Of a DNA stretch of 64,000 nucleotides, positions 43,639 through 50,691 are shown one piece after another (within the stretch, counting starts at the first letter, position 1; every line of letters begins with the position of its first letter). The stretch lies in the NCBI RefSeq assembly GCF_043944905.1, contig NZ_JBIMSN010000072.1, positions 56,696-120,695 of the forward strand, written 5' to 3'. The notes below the pieces were generated by a model. The model did not search any database. It had not been told where the DNA came from and saw nothing but the letters and a program-made list of their open reading frames with translations. A program made the position numbers and the translations under genes. This DNA is from Antrihabitans spumae (GTDB taxonomy: Bacteria > Actinomycetota > Actinomycetes > Mycobacteriales > Mycobacteriaceae).

Positions 43639-44613
43639 TCACGAATGCGCCGGCTTCGGGGCGTTGTTCACCAAATCGATCGCCCACTGGGTCGTCCACT
43701 GCGTCGCTGTCGTGCCCGCTGGATCGACGACGAAGCCGTTGTAGAGCGTGTGGACGGGATTGCCTGCCGCACCTGCCAGAGCTGCGAGACTCGGCAGAAT
43801 GTTGAAGGGATTCAACGCAGCTCGGGGTGCGTCGCAGATCAGATCTCCCGGTGCACAAATGGAGAACGTGCGGTCGGACAGCTGTCCGAAGCCGCCGGGT
43901 CGGGCTCCTGTCATCGAGATACCGGGAACTTCGATGCCGCGCAAGGACACTTCGGCACCGACACCCGCCGGATTGGGTCCGATCGGAATCGACTGCGCAG
44001 GATCGCGACGGCCGTCTGCGATAAGGGTCACACCGAGAACCAGGTCAGCGGGTACGGGTCCGTTGCCTGCACCGATCTGCGCCGCAAGATCGCCTGCGAT
44101 CACGGCACCCTGCGAAAATCCGGCTAACACGAAGCTCGACAGCGGACATCTGGCATGCATGTCGACGAGGGCTTCGGTCGCCTTCTGAGCGCCCTGCGTT
44201 CGACTGTTGTTGTAGGACTGCTGACCGTCCGGTGGCAACGCGATCGGGTTCGAGAACTGCGCGACGTAGGGCACCGTGAAGACATCGGTGCGAGACACCG
44301 GAAACTGCTGCTGCAGGGGCCGACTTACGTTGAGCATCAACGAGATCGGGTTCGCGGCCGGGTTGAACGGGTCGTCTGCGGCGTTCGATTCCCAGGTGCC
44401 TGGAATGACAAGTACCCGCACATCGGGGCAGTCCGCTGATTGCGTGTCCGGTCGCGGTGGTTCGGTTGGCCCCGGCGTAGGACTCGGCAACCGACCCGCG
44501 AGCAGATACCAGACCAACAGGATGACGAGCAGGATCAGCAACCCGACGGCAAGCACGCCTATCAGACCGAAGAGCTTGCCTCTCGACCGTTTACGAGTTG
44601 TTCGCGACGCCAT
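43639..44613 (-). CDS. Membrane-anchored cutinase-family lipase/thioesterase (Rv3802c/Culp6-like)
   Basis: 324 residues. An uncleaved-looking N-terminal helix (about 14-39) anchors the protein, followed by a Pro-rich linker. The alpha/beta-hydrolase cutinase domain (about 60-310) has nucleophile Ser in AGFSQGAVIAGD, Asp in GDLICDAP and His in VHTLYNGF. The M. tuberculosis homologue Rv3802c, also beside fadD32, is an essential phospholipase/thioesterase linked to mycolate metabolism. GTG 44616 directly precedes ATG 44613 in frame; the ATG is chosen. The gene starts 6 bp after the lipoprotein gene stop and is probably co-transcribed with it. Confidence 0.9.
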   Translation of the reverse strand: MASRTTRKRSRGKLFGLIGVLAVGLLILLVILLVWYLLAGRLPSPTPGPTEPPRPDTQSADCPDVRVLVIPGTWESNAADDPFNPAANPISLMLNVSRPLQQQFPVSRTDVFTVPYVAQFSNPIALPPDGQQSYNNSRTQGAQKATEALVDMHARCPLSSFVLAGFSQGAVIAGDLAAQIGAGNGPVPADLVLGVTLIADGRRDPAQSIPIGPNPAGVGAEVSLRGIEVPGISMTGARPGGFGQLSDRTFSICAPGDLICDAPRAALNPFNILPSLAALAGAAGNPVHTLYNGFVVDPAGTTATQWTTQWAIDLVNNAPKPAHS

Positions 44614-44619
44614 CACGGA

Positions 44620-45147
44620 CTACTTGCAGTACGACGTCTTCGCGGCATCGATGAACACCTGGGCGGCGTCCTCGGGCGTCAGCGTCGTCTCGGTTGCGGG
44701 GTCGCCGCCGACGTAGGCGACGACGGTCGCCTTGACGGTTGCCGGGTCGCCGTTCTCCTGCTGCGACTGGCAGACGTAGTTGGCCATGACGGTCGCGCTC
44801 TCCTGCGACGTCGTGATGCCACCCTTCTTCAGCTCGGCCAGCATCGCCTCGTCACGCGCGACCGGCTTCGGAGCCTCCGTCGGTCCGGGGAATCCGCTCG
44901 GTACCGGCTGCGGTTCCTCGGGTGGTGCCGTTGCGGCTGCACCCGGGCTCGTCACCGGTGCCGACGACGGCTGGGCTCCCGACGCTTCGGGTGCCGACGT
45001 TTCCGCACTCGTCGGTACGGCCTGCGTGGTCGGCGTCGGATTGCCCGTAGCCGTCGAATCGTCTCCGCCGCAACCGGCCAACAACCCACACGCAGCGGCG
45101 GCAACCGCAACAGCGGACATGGAACGGACAAGGGAGAAGCGCGGCAT
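44620..45147 (-). CDS. DUF732-type lipoprotein
   Basis: 175 residues. The signal peptide (residues 1-27) ends in the lipobox LLAG-C followed by GGDD, so the mature protein is predicted to be lipidated at Cys. A low-complexity Thr/Pro/Ser/Ala linker spans about 32-95. The C-terminal domain (about 100-175) has two conserved Cys (NYVCQSQ and TSYCK) in the pattern of DUF732, a family of small exported proteins of unknown function in mycobacteria and relatives. ATG 45147 has GGAAAC about 7 nt upstream; a longer frame upstream crosses the palindromic repeat and is rejected. Confidence 0.82.
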   Translation of the reverse strand: MPRFSLVRSMSAVAVAAAACGLLAGCGGDDSTATGNPTPTTQAVPTSAETSAPEASGAQPSSAPVTSPGAAATAPPEEPQPVPSGFPGPTEAPKPVARDEAMLAELKKGGITTSQESATVMANYVCQSQQENGDPATVKATVVAYVGGDPATETTLTPEDAAQVFIDAAKTSYCK

Positions 45148-45244
45148 TCTTTCGTTTCCTAAGCAGTCGTGGCTGGTCAGTTTCGTACAGGCTTTCGTAC
45201 AGGCTACAGAGCGAAATTGACGAAACTCTGGCAGTGATTCGAGA

Positions 45245-45290
45245 CTCGTGAGTCTTTCAGGAGGCTCCACCCTCCGAAAAGACTCACGAG
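45245..45290. repeat. Palindromic repeat family 1, copy 3
   Basis: CTCGTGAGTC (45245-45254) pairs with GACTCACGAG (45281-45290), with an inner GGAGG/CCTCC stem and flanking GCGC. It lies 15 bp beyond the stop of the LGFP mycolyltransferase and upstream of the lipoprotein gene, a suitable place for a terminator. Confidence 0.8.
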
Positions 45291-45305
45291 GCGCGAAGCG
45301 CCCTG

Positions 45306-47162
45306 CTAGTGAATCTCCGCCTTGTCGTCCTTGACCGTGATGTAGCCGAGTTGGAAGTTCTGTTGCGTTCCGCCCGGTATGTCGAACTGATCGCCGGTCG
45401 GGAACCCGAGCTTGCCGTTCTCGTAGCCGACGCTCTTCCAGGCGTCGAAGATGGGTCCGTTCTTGATGGCCCATGCACCCGACAACGGACTCCAGTAGAT
45501 GTTGCCGCCCTCGAACTCGTTGAATTTGCCGAAGTCCTTGACCGACTGCTCGCTGCCCTTCGGGAAGCCGAGCCAGCTGTCCTCGTAACCGAGGGCGCCG
45601 TATTTGCCCATGATCATGCCCTGCACCCGGTGTGTGCCGTTATTGGGGCTGTAATACATGGCACCGATTTCGAAGCCCTGGACGACTCCGTCCTTGTTGG
45701 GCGTCTTCACTTCTTCTGCCACCGGGTAGCCGAGCGGTCCGCCTTCGTAACCCTGCTTCGACCACTCGTCGAGGATCGATCCGCGGATCGCGTGCGCGCC
45801 GGTCTGCGGCGTGAAGTAGATGCTGCCGCGCTCGAAGAGTTGGTAGCGGCCACGGCCGTCCGGTGCGCCGCGCTCTTCGCTGATCGGCAACCCGAGCGGT
45901 CCGCCTGCGCCACCGTTGGCCTCGTAGTCGCCACCGATTCGGCCTGCGACAACCTGGGTCCCACCGGTCGACGAGTAGAAGATCCGGCCGAAGCGGAAGT
46001 CCTGTGCGACGCCACCCGCGACGTTGTATTCGCCGGTGAGGCAGTCACCGAGCCAGTTGTTGGCCGATGCCAAGCCCGCGATCGCGCCCGCCGGGTTGCA
46101 GGCCGGCTTGTCGGCCTCGACGCCGAGTGCGCTCGCCGCCTGCGGCCACGACTGTCGCATCTCGAAATCCCAGTACGGCCAGGAGTGCGTGCCCGACGGG
46201 CGGTAGTTGACCTGTGCCGGAATTCCGAGCTGATTGAGCTTCGTCGCGAAGTTCTGCGACGTGAGGCGTGCCAGAATTTCCAGGCCCATACCCGCGAAGT
46301 TGGTACTGACCCCTGGGATTCCGGACGGCTGGTCGAACGGTCCGGTCATGCCGCTGCCGCTGGAGACGTAGAGGCTGATGCCTTTGAGTTTGTCGGCGAG
46401 CATGTAGGGATCGTGGCCGGTCCAGTCCGCGCTGTTCGGCGGACCCCACATCGCTCCGGAGTTGAAGCCACCCGCGTCGTTCATCGCGTATTGAATGGCC
46501 TGCGGCATGCCGAGCGACGTGGTCGTAAGGAAGCCGGAGTAGGACGCCGCGTATTTCACGAAGTCGGGGTTGCGCGCTGCGAGGAACATCGCGGATGTGC
46601 CACCCATCGACAAGCCCTGCACACCGCGGACATTGGTTGTGCGCCACTGGCTTTCGAGCAGGGGCGGGAGTTCCTTCGTCAGGAACGTCTCCCACTGGTA
46701 GTTCTTGCCGTTGTCGGGTTCGAGCCAGTCGGAGTAGAAGCTGGACTGGCCACCGATGGGAAGTACGACGTTGACGTTCTTGTCGGCGAAGAAGGTCTCC
46801 GCCTTCGCGTCGAGCGTCCAGCCGTTCTCGCCGTCCTGCGCGCGGAGGCCGTCGAGCATGAACAGCGCGGGGAACTTCGACTCGGGGCGGGCGTTCCAAT
46901 CACGGGCCAGCAGCAGCTGCACTTGGACCGGAGCTGCCATCGACGGTGATTCGACCCAGAGCGAAACGCGACGATCCGTGAACCACGTGACGTTGGTGAT
47001 CGCCGCAGCGCCAGGTGCTTTCGCAAGCGGCGGGGCTTCGTATGCGGGAGCGAGTGGCGTCGCCGACGCCGTCGCGGAGGTGAGTCCGGCGGCGAGTGGC
47101 AGGACCAGCACCGCCGCACACATCCCAAAGGCTCGAGAGCGTAAACCGGGTGCGCGTCGCAT
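45306..47162 (-). CDS. Mycolyltransferase with C-terminal LGFP repeats
   Basis: 618 residues. A signal peptide (about 1-35, SRAFGMCAAVLVLPLAAGL) precedes an antigen-85/corynomycolyltransferase domain (about 55-350) with PIGGQSSFYSDW, nucleophile Ser in GLSMGGTSAM and His in GTHSWPYW. The C-terminal about 250 residues hold four LGFP-type repeats (GGPLGLP, GGPLGYP, SWLGFP, GKLGFP, each followed by a xxxIYxSPxxGAHxIxG-like unit). LGFP repeats are thought to anchor proteins to the mycolylated wall, as in corynebacterial Cop1/PS1. It transfers mycolic acid to trehalose or arabinogalactan. ATG 47162 begins the signal peptide and has GTGAGG upstream. It has no LGFP-bearing counterpart at this locus in M. 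tuberculosis. Confidence 0.93.
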   Translation of the reverse strand: MRRAPGLRSRAFGMCAAVLVLPLAAGLTSATASATPLAPAYEAPPLAKAPGAAAITNVTWFTDRRVSLWVESPSMAAPVQVQLLLARDWNARPESKFPALFMLDGLRAQDGENGWTLDAKAETFFADKNVNVVLPIGGQSSFYSDWLEPDNGKNYQWETFLTKELPPLLESQWRTTNVRGVQGLSMGGTSAMFLAARNPDFVKYAASYSGFLTTTSLGMPQAIQYAMNDAGGFNSGAMWGPPNSADWTGHDPYMLADKLKGISLYVSSGSGMTGPFDQPSGIPGVSTNFAGMGLEILARLTSQNFATKLNQLGIPAQVNYRPSGTHSWPYWDFEMRQSWPQAASALGVEADKPACNPAGAIAGLASANNWLGDCLTGEYNVAGGVAQDFRFGRIFYSSTGGTQVVAGRIGGDYEANGGAGGPLGLPISEERGAPDGRGRYQLFERGSIYFTPQTGAHAIRGSILDEWSKQGYEGGPLGYPVAEEVKTPNKDGVVQGFEIGAMYYSPNNGTHRVQGMIMGKYGALGYEDSWLGFPKGSEQSVKDFGKFNEFEGGNIYWSPLSGAWAIKNGPIFDAWKSVGYENGKLGFPTGDQFDIPGGTQQNFQLGYITVKDDKAEIH

Positions 47163-47377
47163 CGGCGTGGCCTCACTTTCCGTCCAATGGGCACCCTTCG
47201 GCACCCGCATGCAAGCTCTGTTCTACACGTCGAAAGAGGCCATTCCGGGGACGACGCGCAGGGGACGGGTAGTTTCCAATGTGACGGATGTTGCAATTGG
47301 TGCATGAAACTATGGCTCGGACCACATCGAACGTAATAGGTAGTGACAAAGTTCGTCTCGGTAACGATACGAAGGAC

Positions 47378-47944
47378 ATGACCGAACAGCCAAGATACCG
47401 ATTTCGAAGTCTTGCGTTTGCGCTCGGAACCGTTGTGGCGCTTGCCCCGTTCACAGCGGTCGGCAATGCGAGCGCGGAACCCACCGACTACGGCAACGGC
47501 TGTGCGGTGTACCCCCACGACCGGGCTGCCACCATCGACGCGCTGCGGTTCAAATGCAGCGTCGAGCAGCAGGACGAGATCTACGTGTCCGCTGCCGCCG
47601 GTTCCACACCCAGCGGTGTGACGAGTGGTTGGGTCACTCGGCCTGCAATCATGGCCGCAATGGCGCCGCCACTGTGGATCGGCAAGACGTTCTACACCGG
47701 AAGCAACGGCGGGCACCTGCAGAACCGCATCACCGGTGCCGGCATCGAAGGCTGGGTCGCAGACGTCTACCTCGGAACCTCGAAGGTGGATAACGAACCG
47801 GCCTGGATACTGAACTACGCACCCTCACCGACGCCGCCACTCCTCGACGAGATTCGGGAAGTCTCACCCGGTGTCTGGTTCGGGCTTTCCTGGTGGCGTG
47901 ATCCAGCAATCTCGCCACTGTTGCTTGCCTTCGTCGTGAGCTGA
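47378..47944 (+). CDS. Secreted protein of unknown function
   Basis: 188 residues from ATG 47378, which has GAAGG close upstream. The first about 30 residues (FRSLAFALGTVVALAPFTAV, ending NASA/EP) look like a cleavable signal peptide. The mature part (about 158 residues) is rich in Trp and Gly and has two Cys (GNGCAVYP, RFKCSVEQ) that could form a disulphide. No catalytic motif or repeat is recognised. It is divergent from the LGFP mycolyltransferase across 215 bp and lies among mycolyltransferase genes, which hints at an envelope role (inference). An in-frame start 90 bp upstream (47288) would add a non-signal-like leader. Confidence 0.7.
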   Translation: MTEQPRYRFRSLAFALGTVVALAPFTAVGNASAEPTDYGNGCAVYPHDRAATIDALRFKCSVEQQDEIYVSAAAGSTPSGVTSGWVTRPAIMAAMAPPLWIGKTFYTGSNGGHLQNRITGAGIEGWVADVYLGTSKVDNEPAWILNYAPSPTPPLLDEIREVSPGVWFGLSWWRDPAISPLLLAFVVS

Positions 47945-47960
47945 CACCCCCGACACAAAC

Positions 47961-47999
47961 AACCGCCCCGCGCAATCGTCGAGATTGCGCGGGGCGGTT
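47961..47999. terminator. Bidirectional intrinsic terminator
   Basis: A perfect 17-bp stem (47961-47977 with 47983-47999; arm AACCGCCCCGCGCAATC) has a 5-nt loop. It sits 16 bp after the secreted-protein stop and 24 bp beyond the mycolyltransferase stop, between convergent genes. The A/T ends of the stem (AA...TT) are modest; no long U-tract. Confidence 0.8.
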
Positions 48000-48023
48000 C
48001 GGCGTTCGGTTCGACCGTTTCGG

Positions 48024-49049
48024 TCAGCGTGCGTTGAGAACGTCCAGGAACATGTCGCGGGACTTGAACAGCTCCGCTTCCCAGTACTTCCATGAGTGCG
48101 TGCCGGCAGCAGGGAATTCGAAGCGGGCCGGGACACCGAGCGTCGCGAGACGGATCTGGAAGGCGCGGGTGTTCACGAGTGCGAGCGCTTCGAGCGCCAT
48201 GCCGTTGGCCGTGTTGTAGACGCCGAGCGCGGATGTCGGACGGTCGTAGGGACCCGGGAGACCGCTTGCAGCGGAGATGTAGAGCGGGAGGCCCTTGAGC
48301 TTCGGTGCGAAAACGAACGGGTCGTTGCGCAGCCAGTTCGGGCTCCACGGCGGACCCCACATGGAGTCGACGTTGAAACGACCTGCGTCGAGCATCGCGA
48401 TTCGAATCGCTTCACGCATACCCGGTGCCGAGATGTTCAGGTAGCCGGAGTACGCGGCAGCCGCCTTGAACTGATCGCGGTGGTACGCGGCGAGGGTCAG
48501 CGCTGCACTGCCACCCATCGAAAGGCCGGCGATCGCGTTGTTGGTCGGCGAAACGCCGTAGTTGGCAAGGAATGCGGGGAGTTCCTTGGTGAGGAACGTC
48601 TCCCACTTGTAGGTCGTCTTCTGACCGTTGAAGTTGCTTGGCGCGTACCAGTCGCTGTAGAAGCTCGACTGTCCACCGACGGGCATGACGAGGGTGACGT
48701 TGTCGCCCGCGAACTGCTGCAGTGCGTTCGTCTCGAACGACCAGGCGTTGCGATCGTTGCGAGCGCGGAGTCCGTCGAGCAGGTAGAGCGCCGCGTTGCC
48801 ACCGCGAGCCGCCCACTGGACCTGCACCTTGATCGGACCCATGCCCGACGGGACGATCAGCTCTTCGAAGCCGCCCGAGGGCGCGCTGAGAACCGGTGCG
48901 CCATGGATCGGCGACGCGGTGGCGACGCCACCGGCGATACCAGCCGTCACCGGCAGCACGAGCGCTGCGGCAGTCAGGCCGAGGACCCGCTGTTTCCAAC
49001 TGCGGGAAACGCCCCGACTTCCGGACGACGTCGCGTTGCCAAGACGCAT
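48024..49049 (-). CDS. Antigen 85-type mycolyltransferase
   Basis: 341 residues. A signal peptide of about 46 residues (VLGLTAAALVLPVTAGIAGGVATA/SP) precedes a compact alpha/beta-hydrolase Ag85 domain: MPVGGQSSFYSDW, nucleophile Ser in AGLSMGGSAAL, WGPPWSPNWLRNDP and catalytic His in GTHSWKYW. It esterifies mycolic acids onto trehalose and arabinogalactan. Position relative to aftB corresponds to the Rv3804c/Rv3803c (fbpA/fbpD) block, but orthology to a particular fbp cannot be decided by eye, so no symbol is given. ATG 49049 has AGAAAGAGAG upstream. Confidence 0.93.
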   Translation of the reverse strand: MRLGNATSSGSRGVSRSWKQRVLGLTAAALVLPVTAGIAGGVATASPIHGAPVLSAPSGGFEELIVPSGMGPIKVQVQWAARGGNAALYLLDGLRARNDRNAWSFETNALQQFAGDNVTLVMPVGGQSSFYSDWYAPSNFNGQKTTYKWETFLTKELPAFLANYGVSPTNNAIAGLSMGGSAALTLAAYHRDQFKAAAAYSGYLNISAPGMREAIRIAMLDAGRFNVDSMWGPPWSPNWLRNDPFVFAPKLKGLPLYISAASGLPGPYDRPTSALGVYNTANGMALEALALVNTRAFQIRLATLGVPARFEFPAAGTHSWKYWEAELFKSRDMFLDVLNAR

Positions 49050-49329
49050 GAATAGAGCTCTCTTTCTGCTACTGCGGTGTCCGCCAGGGCGGCTCTACCA
49101 ACTTCCAACGGACACGACCGCCATTACGCAGGCGGGTAGTGCAATAACGTTCCGGTCACACTCTCTCGGTGACAATATTCGACATTGCCCGCCGAGGCAA
49201 CCGAGCCCCCGGCGGTCCAGACGCATTTGTCCGTTATTGGTTGGTGACCCTAGCTTGTCCTTCCCGTGTTGCGACAACCACTTTCGGTCACGACTTGATA
49301 ACCATGGCCTGACACGGCCGGACAAAACA
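49050..49329. other. Intergenic promoter region between two mycolyltransferase genes
   Basis: Together with the terminator at 49330 this 335-bp gap holds no credible gene. It contains comparatively AT-rich patches (about 49140-49185 and 49215-49300), and GGTCAC/GGTGAC half-sites recur at about 49154, 49168, 49241 and 49289. It presumably carries the promoter for the gene starting at 49049. Confidence 0.4.
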
Positions 49330-49361
49330 AAACCGGCCCTGCCGAGTGGCAGGGCCGGTTT
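49330..49361 (-). terminator. Intrinsic terminator after mycolyltransferase gene
   Basis: The perfect 14-bp stem AAACCGGCCCTGCC/GGCAGGGCCGGTTT (49330-49343 with 49348-49361) has a GAGT loop. On the minus strand it is followed by TTGTTTTGTC, a T-rich tail. It lies 24 bp after the stop of the gene at 49385-50458. Confidence 0.85.
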
Positions 49362-49384
49362 CGAAATCGCTTACCGGGTCGGCA

Positions 49385-50458
49385 TCAGCCGATGAAGTTG
49401 CTGAGGTCCGGAATCATGCGGTAGACGTTGTCCGCCCACCACGGCCAGCTGTGTGTACCAACCGGCGGGAAGTCGTAGACGACGTTTCCGTAGCCGAGGG
49501 ATGCCATACGGAGCTGGAACGCCTTGGTGTTGGCCAGGGAGATAGCTTCCAAGCCCATGCCGTTGGCGGTGTTGTACAGATCGACGAACGACCGCGGCTG
49601 ATCGTAGACGCCGGGAATGCCGCTGCCTGCCGCAATGTAGAGACGCGTGTTCTGAGCCTTCAGGCGCGGTGCGAACACGAAGGGGTCGTTACGCAACCAA
49701 CGCGGATCCCACGGCGGACCCCACATCGCGTCGATGTTGAACCCGTTCTGGGTAAGGAACGCGAGGCGCATCGCTTCCTTCATGCCGGGGGCGGACACGT
49801 TGAGGTAGCCGGAGAACGATCCCGCGTACGAGAACTGGTCCGGGTGGTAGGCAGCCATCGTCAGGGCCGCACTGCCGCCCATAGAGAGGCCGAAGATGCC
49901 GTTGCGGTTCGGGTTGAAGCCGAGCCGGTCGCGCAGAGCGAAGCGCAGGTTCTGGGTGAGGAAGGTTTCCCACGTGTAGGTGTTGCGCTGACCGACGGCG
50001 CCCGAGGATCCGGTTGCGGAGCCGGAGGACGATCCGGTGCCGATGCCGAAGAAGTTGCTCGGTGCGATCCAGTCGGAGTAGAAGCTGCACTGACCGCCGA
50101 CGGGCATGACGACGTTGATATTCCACTTCTGCAGCTCGACGACGACGTTGGTGTCGATCTCCCAGCCGTTCAGATCGTCACGCGCACGCAGGCCGTCGAG
50201 GGCGTACACGACGCGGTTGGTGTTGCCGTCGTTCGCGCGGAAGACGCGCGACTTGATCGGTCCCATCGAGGAGTCGACCCAGAAGTCGATGCCCGACGGA
50301 TTGAACGCAGCTTGCGCAGTTGGGGCGGTCGTACCGACCACGGCCACGGCGAGCGGTGACAGGAGGGCCAGCGACAGTGCCGCGGCGGACCGCCTCAACC
50401 ATGATCGAGAAGTCCGGCGGGCGCCGGGCTCCCTGGTGCGGTGTGCGAATACTCGCAT
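49385..50458 (-). CDS. Antigen 85-type mycolyltransferase with Gly/Ser insertion
   Basis: 357 residues. A signal peptide ends near residue 50 (ALSLALLSPLAVAVVGTTAPTAQA/AF). The Ag85 fold has nucleophile Ser in FGLSMGGSAAL and His in GTHSWPWW. Two departures from the neighbour at 48024 stand out: GGQCSFYSDW has Cys where Ser is usual, and about 20 extra residues (GIGTGSSSGSATGSSGAVGQ) follow APSNFF. It probably acts as a trehalose or arabinogalactan mycolyltransferase. It is the closest of the three to aftB and matches the position of fbpA in M. tuberculosis, though orthology is not certain. ATG 50458 is preceded by AAAGGGCGAAG. Confidence 0.92.
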   Translation of the reverse strand: MRVFAHRTREPGARRTSRSWLRRSAAALSLALLSPLAVAVVGTTAPTAQAAFNPSGIDFWVDSSMGPIKSRVFRANDGNTNRVVYALDGLRARDDLNGWEIDTNVVVELQKWNINVVMPVGGQCSFYSDWIAPSNFFGIGTGSSSGSATGSSGAVGQRNTYTWETFLTQNLRFALRDRLGFNPNRNGIFGLSMGGSAALTMAAYHPDQFSYAGSFSGYLNVSAPGMKEAMRLAFLTQNGFNIDAMWGPPWDPRWLRNDPFVFAPRLKAQNTRLYIAAGSGIPGVYDQPRSFVDLYNTANGMGLEAISLANTKAFQLRMASLGYGNVVYDFPPVGTHSWPWWADNVYRMIPDLSNFIG

Positions 50459-50558
50459 CTACTTCGCCCTTTCAATTCACGCGACCAACTGAGGCCGCGA
50501 AGTTCTTCGCGCCGGGAGATTCACATCAGCCCGTGTGGCCCCCGGTGCCAGAGTGACT

Positions 50559-50579
50559 GATGTTGCGTCTGGCAACATC
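50559..50579. repeat. Short inverted repeat upstream of mycolyltransferase gene
   Basis: GATGTTGC (50559-50566) and GCAACATC (50572-50579) flank a 5-nt spacer, with TTTTA following on the plus strand. The 233-bp gap 50459-50691 lies between aftB and the downstream mycolyltransferase on the minus strand. The element could be a regulator-binding palindrome or a weak hairpin. Confidence 0.4.
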
Positions 50580-50691
50580 TTTTAGGTACATCGTCGAAAA
50601 GACATCATGCGTTATCGAACCGAGACTCAAAGTACCGCGAACGATACCGAACCGCTGCGCCTCGGAGATAAATCCCGTGATGACAGTTCCA

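Noticed and set aside
45309..46949. Plus-strand open frame of about 545 codons opposite the LGFP mycolyltransferase.
   Set aside because: Antisense shadow; the minus strand has a signal peptide, catalytic motifs and LGFP repeats.
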